Assembly (NCBI GenBank): GCA_029556045.1
Contig: JAKQGS010000346.1
Location: 1-35,916 of the forward strand
DNA length: 35,916 bases
Origin: Pseudomonadota bacterium
GTDB taxonomy: Bacteria; Bdellovibrionota; Oligoflexia; Oligoflexales; Oligoflexaceae
Direction: 5' to 3'
The stretch's first letter is position 1. Each line of letters starts with the position of its first letter. The translations under genes were made by a program, and so were the position numbers. Shown one piece after another: positions 21,871 to 29,513 of this stretch. A model generated the notes under the pieces. It was not told where the DNA came from. It saw only the letters and a list, made by a program, of their open reading frames with translations, and did not search any database.

Positions 21871-22201
21871 ACTCCCTATCCGCTATCACCCTGATCAGCA
21901 TCGGTAAATACTCCCCGATCGTCTGTGTCGCAATCGCCGTCTCCTCGCCCGCCAGCTGCCACAGCAAAAAATACGCATCCGCCGCCTGAGCCAACATCCG
22001 CACCTCGGCATCGCCATGTGATTTCAGCCGAACCATTACCGCATCAAACGCCTCCATCGCCATCTCCTGCACATACTCCTCCGGATACGTTGCGGTCATC
22101 TTCGTCATCGTCCCTCCCTCGCTAAATAGAACATCCGTTCCATTATAACCGCTTCCCTCCCCCATTTCAAGACCTTCATTGTTAATCATTTGCTCGTTCA
22201 T
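21869..22201 (-). CDS. Small acidic helical protein, unknown
   Basis: A 110-aa protein of unknown function. AAAGGAG lies 7 nt before the ATG at 22201. A second ATG (MTKMTATYPEEYV, 22111) also has a GAGGGAGGGACG in front, so two forms are possible. The C-terminal 70 residues are amphipathic helix (EEYVQEMAMEAFDAVMVRLK, AQAADAYFLLWQLAGEETAI). Last gene before the P2 region. Confidence 0.65.
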   Translation of the reverse strand: MNEQMINNEGLEMGEGSGYNGTDVLFSEGGTMTKMTATYPEEYVQEMAMEAFDAVMVRLKSHGDAEVRMLAQAADAYFLLWQLAGEETAIATQTIGEYLPMLIRVIADRE

Positions 22202-22224
22202 TTGGTAACTCCTTTATCAGATAA

Positions 22225-22370
22225 CAAAAGACCGCAGTGGGCTTTCGAGCCGCCGGAGCTACCAACTCTGAGCGATACTTTTAGCCACACTGCGGACCTT
22301 TGTCCACAATTGATTTAATTGTAGAACGGCTCTTAAAAACAAAGCTCGCTCAAAAGAATTGGTAGCTCAA
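22225..22370. other. Inverted-repeat-rich intergenic region
   Basis: Two interleaved inverted repeats: CCGCAGTG (22233) with CACTGCGG (22289), and GAGCTACCAA (22256) with TTGGTAGCTC (22360). On the minus strand the first forms a stem followed by TCTTTTGTT, a plausible terminator upstream of the 22201 start. The GGCT-TTCG-AGCC stem-loop at ~22239-22250 is also present. The second pair resembles tRNA D-arm sequence (TTGGTAGCTC), but no tRNA could be folded. Confidence 0.45.
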
Positions 22371-22422
22371 CTGCTTCCATTCTATCACCTTAACTGGGCA
22401 GTGTCAAGCTCAGCTTCACCCC

Positions 22423-22453
22423 GTCCCCCCTTTAGGGGGGACTACAGGGGGGT
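22423..22453. repeat. TTTAGGGG-type interspersed palindrome, copy 6
   Basis: GTCCCCCC and GGGGGGAC arms around TTTA, then TACAGGGGGGT. It reads into the last codons of the zinc-ribbon protein (HTPPCSPP) and may have replaced its original C-terminus. Confidence 0.8.
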
Positions 22454-22722
22454 GTATGCCCGATCCCCGGTCTGCTCTCCAATAACCGCACCATCGCAGC
22501 TTCACCGGTCACCCACGTCCGCATCGCATCACACACGCTGCAGCGGATGTCCACCACCGTCCCCTCGGCAATGCTCATCACCTCCGGCGCCTGCGGCTCC
22601 TCCGCCGCCATATCCACTGCTTGCCGGTACACCAACAGCTGCGTGATCCCACGGCCGTTCCGCCGCACCAGCCCCAGCACATGCCCGTTTTCACACGTCC
22701 ATACCCGCATTTCATCCATCAT
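22432..22722 (-). CDS. Small zinc-ribbon-like protein
   Basis: A 96-aa protein with a likely zinc-binding module: WTCENGHVLGLVRR near residue 8 and DIRCSVCDAMRTWV near residue 58, giving Cys/His and CxxC pairs. Such proteins often bind nucleic acid or mediate contacts. Its C-terminus is repeat-derived. AAAAGGAC precedes tandem ATGs, and its start overlaps the preceding gene's stop. Function unknown. Confidence 0.65.
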   Translation of the reverse strand: MMDEMRVWTCENGHVLGLVRRNGRGITQLLVYRQAVDMAAEEPQAPEVMSIAEGTVVDIRCSVCDAMRTWVTGEAAMVRLLESRPGIGHTPPCSPP

Positions 22723-22979
22723 AATTTGTCCTTTTTGTCATAGACGCCCAACAGCTTAACTTCCAATCCCGGCCACAAATTAGGTTCTGCCCACCGCTTC
22801 ACCGGCGCATCCAAAATCACCCGCGCCATCTTGTCATAATCCACCTTAAAGTTTAGTTTACACTTTTCCACTTCGGGCATCACGGGTCGTCCGAATACCT
22901 GGTACAAAAATGTGCAGGTTACGCCAACAAGGATGCCAGCGATAAAAGTAAGTAGGGTTTTGTAGAACTTACGTTTCAT
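22719..22979 (-). CDS. Small single-pass membrane protein, unknown
   Basis: An 86-aa protein with a transmembrane helix at residues 8-28 (TLLTFIAGILVGVTCTFLY) after a Lys/Arg-rich N-terminus, so the C-terminal ~55 residues probably face outside. It is chained by overlaps to both neighbours (11 nt upstream, 4 nt downstream). No family recognised. Confidence 0.65.
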   Translation of the reverse strand: MKRKFYKTLLTFIAGILVGVTCTFLYQVFGRPVMPEVEKCKLNFKVDYDKMARVILDAPVKRWAEPNLWPGLEVKLLGVYDKKDKL

Positions 22980-23220
22980 TGGTAGGATCGCTTTCTAATT
23001 TCGCCTTATCTACTATCGAACACAGTACCTGTTTGATAAAATCTTTGTCCATCATCTCGTTGTCGATATGAAAAGTTGGCATCTGTCCAGGCTCCATCGT
23101 TTGTGTAATCATCAGAGGTCCAAAACCCTTTTCCCTACAAAGCCAATCCAGGTAGACTCTGACAATTTGTTCGTCATCTAAACCGCAAACATACTGAACA
23201 GACCTAATTTCGGCTTCCAT
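22969..23220 (-). CDS. Small protein, unknown
   Basis: An 83-aa acidic protein (RSVQYVCGLDDEQIVRVYLD, DKDFIKQVLCSIVDKAKLES) of alpha/beta character. The ATG at 23220 is preferred because AAGGAG lies 6 nt upstream; a GTG precedes it. No family recognised. Confidence 0.65.
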   Translation of the reverse strand: MEAEIRSVQYVCGLDDEQIVRVYLDWLCREKGFGPLMITQTMEPGQMPTFHIDNEMMDKDFIKQVLCSIVDKAKLESDPTNET

Positions 23221-23337
23221 CACTCACTCCTTGTGTCTAAGGTTCTATTTGCCACTGAAAACCTTTGCTCACTCGCTTTCGGCGGCGGTGAAATCAATTC
23301 ACGCCTTGAATGAAATTTATTCATCACTCCTCGCCTT

Positions 23338-23466
23338 CTATCTCATCATTAGATACTTGTAGAACAAGTCCTTGTTTTTCCTCATCTTCCGATAAGCTAA
23401 CTGCTCGGCAATCGTTTCATAAAAAAGCCACGCCAGGTAAATCATCATAAAGATTATGTCATTCAT
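23338..23466 (-). CDS. 42-aa membrane miniprotein coupled to the deoxyribosyltransferase-like gene
   Basis: MNDIIFMMIYLAWLFYETIA, then EQLAYRKMRKNKDLFYKYLM and MR. Residues 3-20 are a hydrophobic helix; the rest is basic. Its ATG overlaps the TGA of the preceding gene (ATGA), the junction type used throughout this operon, which supports translation. Function unknown. Confidence 0.55.
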   Translation of the reverse strand: MNDIIFMMIYLAWLFYETIAEQLAYRKMRKNKDLFYKYLMMR

Positions 23467-23825
23467 AGCTTATTCTCAAATTCTTCCCACGCAAAAACCA
23501 TATTTTGAAATGATTTTCCATTTGTCATACGTGGCATGTACCCGACAACGGTTCTTACCGACTTACGTAAAGCAAACGCCATGCCCAAATCAAATAAGCA
23601 TCCTGTAGATTTGCCGTCCCACAAAAACAACACGGCATCACAGTCTTCTATTGCCCTGCGATTGTCATTGCAAATTCTCAACCCAATAGAGTCAAGTTGA
23701 TTTGTGTCTTTAATCGGGTCGTAGATTTCATGTCCTTCTTTTCTGATTGTTTCAAGTTGCAACTCGATTGCATCAGCATACTCTTGAGTTATGCCCCTTA
23801 CAGGGCGTATTGCAAAATATTTCAT
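23463..23825 (-). CDS. Nucleoside 2-deoxyribosyltransferase-like protein
   Basis: A 120-aa protein. AIEDCDAVLFLWDGKSTGCL followed by FDLGMAFALRKSV matches the signature of nucleoside 2-deoxyribosyltransferase-type folds (D-A-V-x-x...D..G..E/D.G.A.A...K). The normal catalytic Glu position is Asp here (LFDLGMA). IYDPIKDTN earlier supplies the family's P-x-x-D-like region. It may act in nucleotide salvage or on a modified nucleotide, or be a nucleotide-sensing relative. The ATG at 23825 has GGAGGTGGAGAG upstream; the longer frame is low-complexity antisense-like sequence. Confidence 0.65.
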   Translation of the reverse strand: MKYFAIRPVRGITQEYADAIELQLETIRKEGHEIYDPIKDTNQLDSIGLRICNDNRRAIEDCDAVLFLWDGKSTGCLFDLGMAFALRKSVRTVVGYMPRMTNGKSFQNMVFAWEEFENKL

Positions 23826-24139
23826 CTCTCCACCTCCACCAAATCCACCTGGTTGATGTCCACCTTCAATATCTCCCCGTTGTCCATCCGCACGCACGCC
23901 ATCTCGCCGCTCATCGCCGTCACCACCCCCTTGCCAATCACCGTGCCGCCGTCCACCACAATCACCCACCTGGGCGGCTTCTTCCGGTACGCATCCAGCA
24001 TCAGCCACACCTGCTCCAAATGCCGCTTCGCCTCAGCCAACCGTGAATCGCGCTCCGCAAACAGCGGGTTCGTCTGGATCCGCACAATATGGTCCTGCAG
24101 CATCAACGCTTGATATTTTTTATCCATCATATGATCCAT
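23822..24139 (-). CDS. Small protein with C-terminal beta-barrel-like domain, unknown
   Basis: A 105-aa protein: a helical N-terminus (SRLAEAKRHLEQVWLMLDAY) and an SH3/KOW-like C-terminus (VVDGGTVIGKGVVTAMSGEM, ACVRMDNGEILKVDINQVDL). It overlaps the next gene by 4 nt. An alternative start (MMDKK) lies 12 nt downstream. Function unknown. Confidence 0.6.
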   Translation of the reverse strand: MDHMMDKKYQALMLQDHIVRIQTNPLFAERDSRLAEAKRHLEQVWLMLDAYRKKPPRWVIVVDGGTVIGKGVVTAMSGEMACVRMDNGEILKVDINQVDLVEVER

Positions 24140-24233
24140 TCTCTATAATAACCTGTACAACCATCCACAGCGGGTAAAAACCCGCCGCTGCCAAAATCAC
24201 AACCAGGGCCACACCTGCCAGCTCATCCATCAT
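24120..24233 (-). CDS. 37-aa membrane miniprotein
   Basis: MMDELAGVALVVILAAAGFY then PLWMVVQVIIENGSYDG: one transmembrane helix. GGAAGG lies 7 nt before the ATG. It overlaps both the preceding 37-aa frame and the following gene, as is usual in this packed operon. Confidence is limited because the size is small. Confidence 0.45.
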   Translation of the reverse strand: MMDELAGVALVVILAAAGFYPLWMVVQVIIENGSYDG

Positions 24234-24336
24234 CACGCTGCCTTCCCACAGCAGCTGCACCGCACATCGCCGACATTAATAAGCCAACACACGCCCCGAT
24301 CATCATCCCAATTACCATCCACATCCACCAGCTCAT
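24223..24336 (-). CDS. 37-aa membrane miniprotein
   Basis: MSWWMWMVIGMMIGACVGLL then MSAMCGAAAVGRQRDDG: a Met/Trp-rich transmembrane helix with a short basic tail. AAGGA is placed 6 nt before the ATG. Overlaps the next miniprotein. Function unknown. Confidence 0.45.
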   Translation of the reverse strand: MSWWMWMVIGMMIGACVGLLMSAMCGAAAVGRQRDDG

Positions 24337-24344
24337 TTTCTATC

Positions 24345-24371
24345 CTTTCAGCTTTCAGCTATCAGCTATGC
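24345..24371. repeat. TTTCAGCTTTCAGCTATCAG-type simple repeat
   Basis: Same motif as the in-frame repeats at 8045, 14385 and 19084. Here it forms the last codons (GLGIADS) of the overlying gene. Confidence 0.7.
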
Positions 24372-24849
24372 CTAAACCCACACCCATCTTCGCCATCCAA
24401 TCTGCCAGAACCAGGGTGATCACATGCCCGTCTACATCCACCGTCTTCCCATCATGCACCGCCATGTCCGCCCCGATCCAGGCCGTGTCCGGCCAAACAT
24501 CATAAAACGCATAGTAATACCAGGCGCAGGTCTTCACCGCAGTGCTCACACGGTCATCCCTTTTAAAAAGCACCCAAATCACCACGCATTGGTCTTTGAT
24601 AATATTTACAAGGTTTTCATACTTCACGATCTGCCCCCGCAGCGGCCACAGGATCACCCCGTGCTGGATCCCGGCCTCGGTATATCGCTGGGTGATCACC
24701 GCATCCGCGCTCTCCCATGGGATCGAAACCAGCCGTTGATCCCATGCCTTCTGAAAAGCACGCTCATCACCGCTCAAAAAGTGCACCCGCCGCCAGCACT
24801 CGTGGTTCAACGTATCCTCCAGCACAACCACACCGTTATCTCCTGCCAT
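24355..24849 (-). CDS. Unknown protein (164 aa)
   Basis: Starts at the ATG that overlaps the winged-helix gene's stop (TAATG, 1 nt). It is an alpha/beta protein with ESADAVITQRYTEAGIQHGV and KTCAWYYYAFYDVWPDTAWI, and several Trp/Tyr/Cys residues. The C-terminus is repeat-derived. No family recognised. Confidence 0.65.
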   Translation of the reverse strand: MAGDNGVVVLEDTLNHECWRRVHFLSGDERAFQKAWDQRLVSIPWESADAVITQRYTEAGIQHGVILWPLRGQIVKYENLVNIIKDQCVVIWVLFKRDDRVSTAVKTCAWYYYAFYDVWPDTAWIGADMAVHDGKTVDVDGHVITLVLADWMAKMGVGLGIADS

Positions 24850-25097
24850 TATGCAGCTCCATACATATCTGGCGGATACCAACACCCGCCCACCACCTCG
24901 ATAACCCGGATGTTCCCCACTTGCTGCGGGCGGGCGATCTTGCCTTCATCCTCCAGCTTCTCCAGGTGATAAGCAACCATGCTCGTCGTCGTAAGCCCCG
25001 TCCCCAGCATCATTTCCCGGTACGTCGGACTGTTCCCATCGTGCGTCGACTTATAATCCACTATAAACTCAAACAGCTTTTCTCTCATTTCACACAT
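24849..25097 (-). CDS. LexA-type winged-helix DNA-binding protein
   Basis: An 82-aa protein that is almost entirely a LexA-like winged helix: EKLFEFIVDYKSTHDGNSPT is helix 1, YREMMLGTGLTTTSMVAYHL the turn and recognition helix, EKLEDEGKIARPQQVGNIRV the wing. The LexA protease domain is absent, so it is probably a stand-alone regulator. GAGGGATT precedes the ATG. It overlaps the upstream gene by 8 nt. Confidence 0.75.
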   Translation of the reverse strand: MCEMREKLFEFIVDYKSTHDGNSPTYREMMLGTGLTTTSMVAYHLEKLEDEGKIARPQQVGNIRVIEVVGGCWYPPDMYGAA

Positions 25098-25395
25098 AAT
25101 CCCTCGCTTTTTCTTTTTCCGTTTTCGGTCTCCCGTCTCCGGTCCTTCTCCAATACCCCCTATCCCGCTTTTCAACCGGCACCCAATCCACCCCCAGCGC
25201 CTCAAACACATCCTTTTCTTCGGGCGTCTCCATCGCCTCTCTAGTCGGGATGGCAAACGGACCTTCCCCGTCAACCAGCCGCCACACCCGGCCTTCATTC
25301 ACAGTCCGGCAGCTCATCCGCCCGCCCCCCTTTTGCCGGTCCGTCACCAGCCACTGGCTGAAGTCCGCGCTCCCCGTCCGCAGCGTAAAGATCAC
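25090..25395 (-). CDS. Unknown protein (101 aa)
   Basis: The start is placed at the GTG overlapping the previous stop as GTGA, a junction used repeatedly in this operon. That start gives an intact opening strand (VIFTLRTGSADFSQWLVTDR). The middle is RVWRLVDGEGPFAIPTREAM; the last 30 residues are charged. A GQVWRLSGGGWPVF segment in the 29250-29513 protein is similar in style. Function unknown. Confidence 0.6.
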   Translation of the reverse strand: MIFTLRTGSADFSQWLVTDRQKGGGRMSCRTVNEGRVWRLVDGEGPFAIPTREAMETPEEKDVFEALGVDWVPVEKRDRGYWRRTGDGRPKTEKEKARDYV

Positions 25396-25802
25396 CGCCT
25401 GCGGATGCTCCCCGCATCTGCTGCCTCCGTCTCCACAAAAATCCGATTCACCCCACAGGTGATCCGCCAGGCCGCTTTCCATAATCGTTCCGCACCAAAA
25501 GCCGATCCAAACGCCCCTCGTAAATCTTCAAGCGTCTCAAAGCCCTCATCGGCCAGCTCCTCCGGCCGGATCTGCCCGGGTTCATGCACCACCGTCAGGT
25601 GCAGCACCACCAGATCATTGCCCTCGGGCGTCCACCCGATCCTCTGCCCCAGCCAGTGCAGCGGTTTATCATCCCGAAAAATCCGGGTCAAAAATCCTTG
25701 GTGCGTCCATTCGATCCGGTCACCCTTCTCAACCGGCACCATCATCGTCCTGGCCTCACCGTTTCGTAATCGTTCTATGCCATACACCACAATCTTTTCC
25801 AT
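25392..25802 (-). CDS. ASCH/PUA-like domain protein
   Basis: A 136-aa protein beginning at the ATG at 25802 (GGAGATTTTG upstream). VPVEKGDRIEWTHQGFLTRI and GQIRPEELADEGFETLEDLR resemble the ASCH fold, whose members bind RNA or modified nucleotides; the closing 'EEl..EGF.tLedlr' helix is the clearest sign. It may bind RNA in translation control or act on modified cytidines; no catalytic motif can be confirmed. Confidence 0.55.
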   Translation of the reverse strand: MEKIVVYGIERLRNGEARTMMVPVEKGDRIEWTHQGFLTRIFRDDKPLHWLGQRIGWTPEGNDLVVLHLTVVHEPGQIRPEELADEGFETLEDLRGAFGSAFGAERLWKAAWRITCGVNRIFVETEAADAGSIRRR

Positions 25803-25819
25803 CAAAATCTCCTTTTTTG

Positions 25820-25876
25820 TCATTGCGAGCCTGCGACGCACTCCCCGAACCGTCAGCGGAGCGGGGATCAATCTCA
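25820..25876. repeat. Diverged CATTGCGAG repeat with inserted segment
   Basis: TCATTGCGAGCCTGCGACGC, then GAACCGTCAGCGGAGCGGGG and ATCAATCTC: the usual ends with an extra palindrome in the middle. It lies between two small genes. Confidence 0.6.
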
Positions 25877-26062
25877 CAAATTCCACTTCTCCTCAAACTC
25901 ACTCTGCCGATCCATCAACCACTTCCACCGTTCCCTGGCCTCCTGCTCTTCCCGCGTCGGGCACGGGCTGGACCAGTTGCACTTCGGCTCCAGCGCCTCC
26001 AACGATTTCAACCGCACCTCAGCTGCAGCATTCTCCCTTTCAAATTCTTCCTTATTGCACAT
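25874..26062 (-). CDS. Small Glu/Trp-rich helical protein, unknown
   Basis: A 62-aa protein (NKEEFERENAAAEVRLKSLE, EQEARERWKWLMDRQSEFEE) with high helix propensity and two Cys residues. GGAGG five bases upstream fixes the ATG at 26062. No family recognised. Confidence 0.65.
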   Translation of the reverse strand: MCNKEEFERENAAAEVRLKSLEALEPKCNWSSPCPTREEQEARERWKWLMDRQSEFEEKWNL

Positions 26063-26098
26063 GTTTTCCTCCAATCCTTTCCTTTCAACTTTAAACTT

Positions 26099-26452
26099 TC
26101 ACCTGCACCCGTGTAGGAGTGTATATTCACCCTTTTCGAGTGTAGTTTCTTTACCCAAAAAACCTTCACATACATCATTCACCAAAAGCATCAGAATCAC
26201 CCCTAAAACCGCCATGGCAAAAAATTCTCGGTATCGCTTAGAAACCTTCAATAAATAACATATATACATATAAAATTGATTAAATAAGCCATTTTGATAT
26301 GATCCAGGCCTATGTAAATTGCCTCGTCTGTGTAGGAGTGTAGGTTGTGTATATTTTCCAGGGTTGTGTAGAATATTTTGTTTTGTATTTCCCATCGTCG
26401 CACATGACAAAACAAATTTTCTTTCGGTCTCCAGGGCATAAAAAAACTTCAT
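26099..26452 (-). CDS. Putative small AT-rich membrane-associated protein
   Basis: A 117-aa frame with AAGGAG well placed before the ATG (26452). Its C-terminal part has one hydrophobic helix (AMAVLGVILMLLVNDV). It is much more AT-rich than its neighbours. GTGTAGGAGTGTA occurs twice (about 26112 and 26329), so the frame may partly be a repeat-bounded acquisition. It may be not real or be truncated. Confidence 0.4.
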   Translation of the reverse strand: MKFFYALETERKFVLSCATMGNTKQNILHNPGKYTQPTLLHRRGNLHRPGSYQNGLFNQFYMYICYLLKVSKRYREFFAMAVLGVILMLLVNDVCEGFLGKETTLEKGEYTLLHGCR

Positions 26453-26469
26453 AATATTCACTCCTTCAC

Positions 26470-29271
26470 TTAAAACGGTATCTTTTCCTGTTTTTGAGCA
26501 TTTTTCTTTCCTTTTTCGATGTTTTCCCGGATCAAATCCACATCCACACCGTATCTTTTCGCCAAACCCTTCAGTCGGATCTCGTTTTCATCAAAGTAAT
26601 ATGCAATCCCTGTGTTTTTCCGCCCGCCAGGCACCAATCCCAAATCGTTTTTCATATAACGCCCTACACCCGGGCTGGTCAGCCGCTTCTTCCGCCGCGC
26701 TGATTGCCCTTCTTCCTCGTCGTCATCCTGGACGTTTTCCAGGTCGATCAGCTCATTCGCAATCTTGGCCACGTCCCCCGGGTGCGTGTACCGCCGCCCG
26801 TCCGCATCCACCTGGGTGTGTTCCTTCTGTAAATCCTCATACAGCCAGATCTTCCACAGCGCTTCCACCACCTTCGCAAATACCGTCATTGACCGGCCCA
26901 GGATGATGTCCTGGTTATACGCTCGCAGTAGGCTCCGGATCTCCGCTTTCAGTGCATCGTCCCCCTTGGCCAGCCGCAGCAGCGAAGTCGTAACCTGGTT
27001 CAACCGGCTCGAGATTTCCAGATCGATATCCTCTTCATCGATCTCAATCTCCGGCTCCCAGTTCGTCAGCCGCCAGCGCAGACACATATTCCGGATTTCT
27101 CGCGCATGCTGCCGCATTTCATTATTCATCGTTAGCTTGACCCCCGCCTCCTTCAGCTCGATCGGCTCCCTGGGGATCAGGTTCATCGTCAACGACCGGG
27201 TCGCCACCGCATCGTCTTTAAATTCCTTCCGCATGGCGATCAGCTTCGGGCAAAATGTCGAAAACGGCTGCACCACGAATATCCGTTCCCCGTTCCGATC
27301 CCTCGCCTCCACTGTCCGGCTGATCGGGTTGCCCTTCATCGCCCCCAGGTTCAAGAACTTGATGATGTCATTCGCCATATCGCCGCCGTCGTGCAGGTCC
27401 GCTTCATCGATGAACACCGTCCCTCGATACATCTCCGTCGCCCTGAAGAACGTGCTGGCCGTGTTGGCCCCACTTGCCGTCATCATCCGGTAACAAACAT
27501 GCCCCACCCGCCGCATCATCTCGCTCTTCCCCGATCCGGGCTCGCCCACCGCCCGCAGGTAGGGCAGCGCATTGAACGCGTCATAAATCCACGTCAGCAG
27601 CACGTAATAAGCCACCAGCTTGGGCCATACCGTATCCGGCCACAAATACACCGACCGAATATACGCCTCAATGATCGCCACCAGCTCCCTGGTCGATTTC
27701 ACCGGCCCTAATTTCGATGGGAACAGCACCACTTCCTGCTTTACAAACGCATTTGGCTCGCTCGGGTAATAGCGCACACCGTCGATGTCCACGTATGGCT
27801 TCTCACCGATCTCGCCTTCGGGATTGCGGTACGCCAGCCTGGCCTGGTCCTGCTCCGGATCATATAGATACTCGATCAGCCACCCGTTGATGATCCCGCC
27901 CAGCGTTTCCCCCTCCACCAGCGTTTTCAGGTCCCGTTGTTCCGCTGTTTGCCTGACGGCCTTCAACATGTTCTGAAAATCCCGCACCCCGATATTCAGC
28001 GCTTTGGCCAGTGACGCCCGGTACTGTGCGATCACCACATCGTCCATTCGCGCCACCAGCTCCATCGCTATTCGTGTAGCCTCCTCCCCATGGGCACCGG
28101 TAAGTTGGCCCGCCTGGACGCACACCATCTCCACCCAGGTCTCAGCCCCTGCCAGCTTATCCCGTACACGCTCCCTTTGCAGCTCATCGTCAATCCCAGC
28201 CGCCGCCAGGCTCTTCAGCCAGTCGTTGGCATCCCTGTCGCCCTCCCGGCTGTGTTCATCACCCCAGCTCACAATCCTGATCAGCGGGTCACTGATCTTC
28301 TCCAAATTCTTTCGAGCGGATGTCTCCCCGGCCTTGTCAGAGTCCATCGCCAGGTATAGCGCCCTGTTTTTGTTCAGCTTGCGGATCAGATCCTCATTGA
28401 TCGATGTCCCTGCCAGCGCTACCGCCGGGATACCCCACTGTGCCAGCGTGATTGCGCAGGCTTGTCCCTCTACAATCACGGTCTCAAATGCCTCAGGGCA
28501 CCATTCTGTGTTGAAATACGCCTGTCTTGGGCCTGCCAGCGTCTCAGGGATGTTGTAATGCGTCTTCTCATGCACGCCGCGTCCCGAAAAATACAACACC
28601 AGACCGTACTGCATATGGGGATAAACCAGCATATCCCGCCCAATCAGCCCGGGGATCGCCCCCTTCTGCACCCACTTCTCACTAACCGCTACTCCATGCT
28701 TTTCGCCCCAAGATTTTACGTTACCCGTCCACCCGAGGATGCCAACAGCAGCAGGAGCATCCAATTGCACACCTTCATATGAAAACTCATTCTTTAGATC
28801 CTTGATTAGCGCATCCCTGTTGGACCACTGGCCTGAATATCCCAGGTTTGCCTGTGCAATCGTCTCATCGGTCCATCCACGGCTTTTTACATAGGTCAGG
28901 GCGTCAGCATCGGCCAGCAGCCACTTATGAAACACCCTGGCAGCCGCTGTGAACGCATCCTGGCGTGCTCGCGTGGTCATCCTCGTCTTCATATCCTGAT
29001 GACCCCAATCCGGGTCAGGCAACCCTGCCATCCGGCATAGGATTTCAACCGCTCCCTTGAAATCCGCACCCTTACGCTTCATCACCCAGCTGAAAATGTC
29101 ACCGTGCTCATCAGAGCTGTTCCAGTGGTAGGCTTGTGCCCGCAAATCAACCACCAAGCTGTCATGCTGGCTGTCCCTGCGATACCTCCCTGTCCCTTCC
29201 AGGTGGTACCCATCCGCCTCTATCACCTGCTCGATGGTTAGTTTGCTCTTCAATTCTTCAACGATATCCAT
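26470..29271 (-). CDS. Replicative primase-helicase (Toprim + AAA+)
   Basis: A 933-aa bifunctional replication protein. The N-terminus corresponds to a DnaG zinc-binding domain (YRRDSQHDSLVVDLRAQAYH, then WNSSDEHGDIFSWVM) but lacks the usual Cys ligands. The Toprim-like primase core has VIVEGQACA (Glu ~268) and LAMDSDKAG (Asp 310/312). After a ~250-residue linker comes a P-loop ATPase: Walker A GEPGSGKSE (576-584), Walker B GTVFIDEAD (617-625), and a sensor-like FSTFCPKLIA. The C-terminus is helical. It would open the DNA duplex and lay primers during phage replication. It is the only large replication protein here, so polymerase would come from the host. Confidence 0.88.
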   Translation of the reverse strand: MDIVEELKSKLTIEQVIEADGYHLEGTGRYRRDSQHDSLVVDLRAQAYHWNSSDEHGDIFSWVMKRKGADFKGAVEILCRMAGLPDPDWGHQDMKTRMTTRARQDAFTAAARVFHKWLLADADALTYVKSRGWTDETIAQANLGYSGQWSNRDALIKDLKNEFSYEGVQLDAPAAVGILGWTGNVKSWGEKHGVAVSEKWVQKGAIPGLIGRDMLVYPHMQYGLVLYFSGRGVHEKTHYNIPETLAGPRQAYFNTEWCPEAFETVIVEGQACAITLAQWGIPAVALAGTSINEDLIRKLNKNRALYLAMDSDKAGETSARKNLEKISDPLIRIVSWGDEHSREGDRDANDWLKSLAAAGIDDELQRERVRDKLAGAETWVEMVCVQAGQLTGAHGEEATRIAMELVARMDDVVIAQYRASLAKALNIGVRDFQNMLKAVRQTAEQRDLKTLVEGETLGGIINGWLIEYLYDPEQDQARLAYRNPEGEIGEKPYVDIDGVRYYPSEPNAFVKQEVVLFPSKLGPVKSTRELVAIIEAYIRSVYLWPDTVWPKLVAYYVLLTWIYDAFNALPYLRAVGEPGSGKSEMMRRVGHVCYRMMTASGANTASTFFRATEMYRGTVFIDEADLHDGGDMANDIIKFLNLGAMKGNPISRTVEARDRNGERIFVVQPFSTFCPKLIAMRKEFKDDAVATRSLTMNLIPREPIELKEAGVKLTMNNEMRQHAREIRNMCLRWRLTNWEPEIEIDEEDIDLEISSRLNQVTTSLLRLAKGDDALKAEIRSLLRAYNQDIILGRSMTVFAKVVEALWKIWLYEDLQKEHTQVDADGRRYTHPGDVAKIANELIDLENVQDDDEEEGQSARRKKRLTSPGVGRYMKNDLGLVPGGRKNTGIAYYFDENEIRLKGLAKRYGVDVDLIRENIEKGKKNAQKQEKIPF

Positions 29272-29513
29272 AACGTTTCCTCTAAAATTGCTGCGATTAT
29301 CTGGAGCCCTAACTCAGCCGGGTCCAGCTTTTTCACGATAAAAACAGGCCACCCCCCGCCCGACAGCCGCCAAACCTGCCCTAATTCCAGTTCCGATAAT
29401 AACCAGTTATCGGAAGTGATCGACGCCACGACCGCTTTTCTACGCACACAGCCAGGCGTACCCCTCCCCCCAATGTAAATGTGAAGTTTTGGAATTTTTC
29501 TGCTACTTGTCAC
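29250..29513 (-). CDS. Small protein, unknown
   Basis: An 87-aa protein starting at a GTG with GGAGG 5 nt upstream. The N-terminus is basic (SRKIPKLHIYIGGRGTPG); the C-terminus is beta/alpha (LGQVWRLSGGGWPVFIVKKL, QIIAAILEETLW). It overlaps the primase start by 22 nt. No family recognised. Confidence 0.6.
   Translation of the reverse strand: MTSSRKIPKLHIYIGGRGTPGCVRRKAVVASITSDNWLLSELELGQVWRLSGGGWPVFIVKKLDPAELGLQIIAAILEETLWISLKN

Noticed and set aside
22225..22370. tRNA gene suggested by TTGGTAGCTC on both strands
   Set aside because: No acceptor stem or T-arm could be paired around it; kept only as an inverted-repeat region.
23826..24008. 61-residue Gly/Arg/Asp-rich extension of the deoxyribosyltransferase-like gene
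   Set aside because: Low-complexity out-of-frame reading of the upstream gene; the ATG at 23825 has a strong SD and a 4-nt overlap with that gene.
8270..24371. Repeats considered as a CRISPR array
   Set aside because: Copies are dispersed over 24 kb, palindromic and not regularly spaced; no cas genes or spacers.
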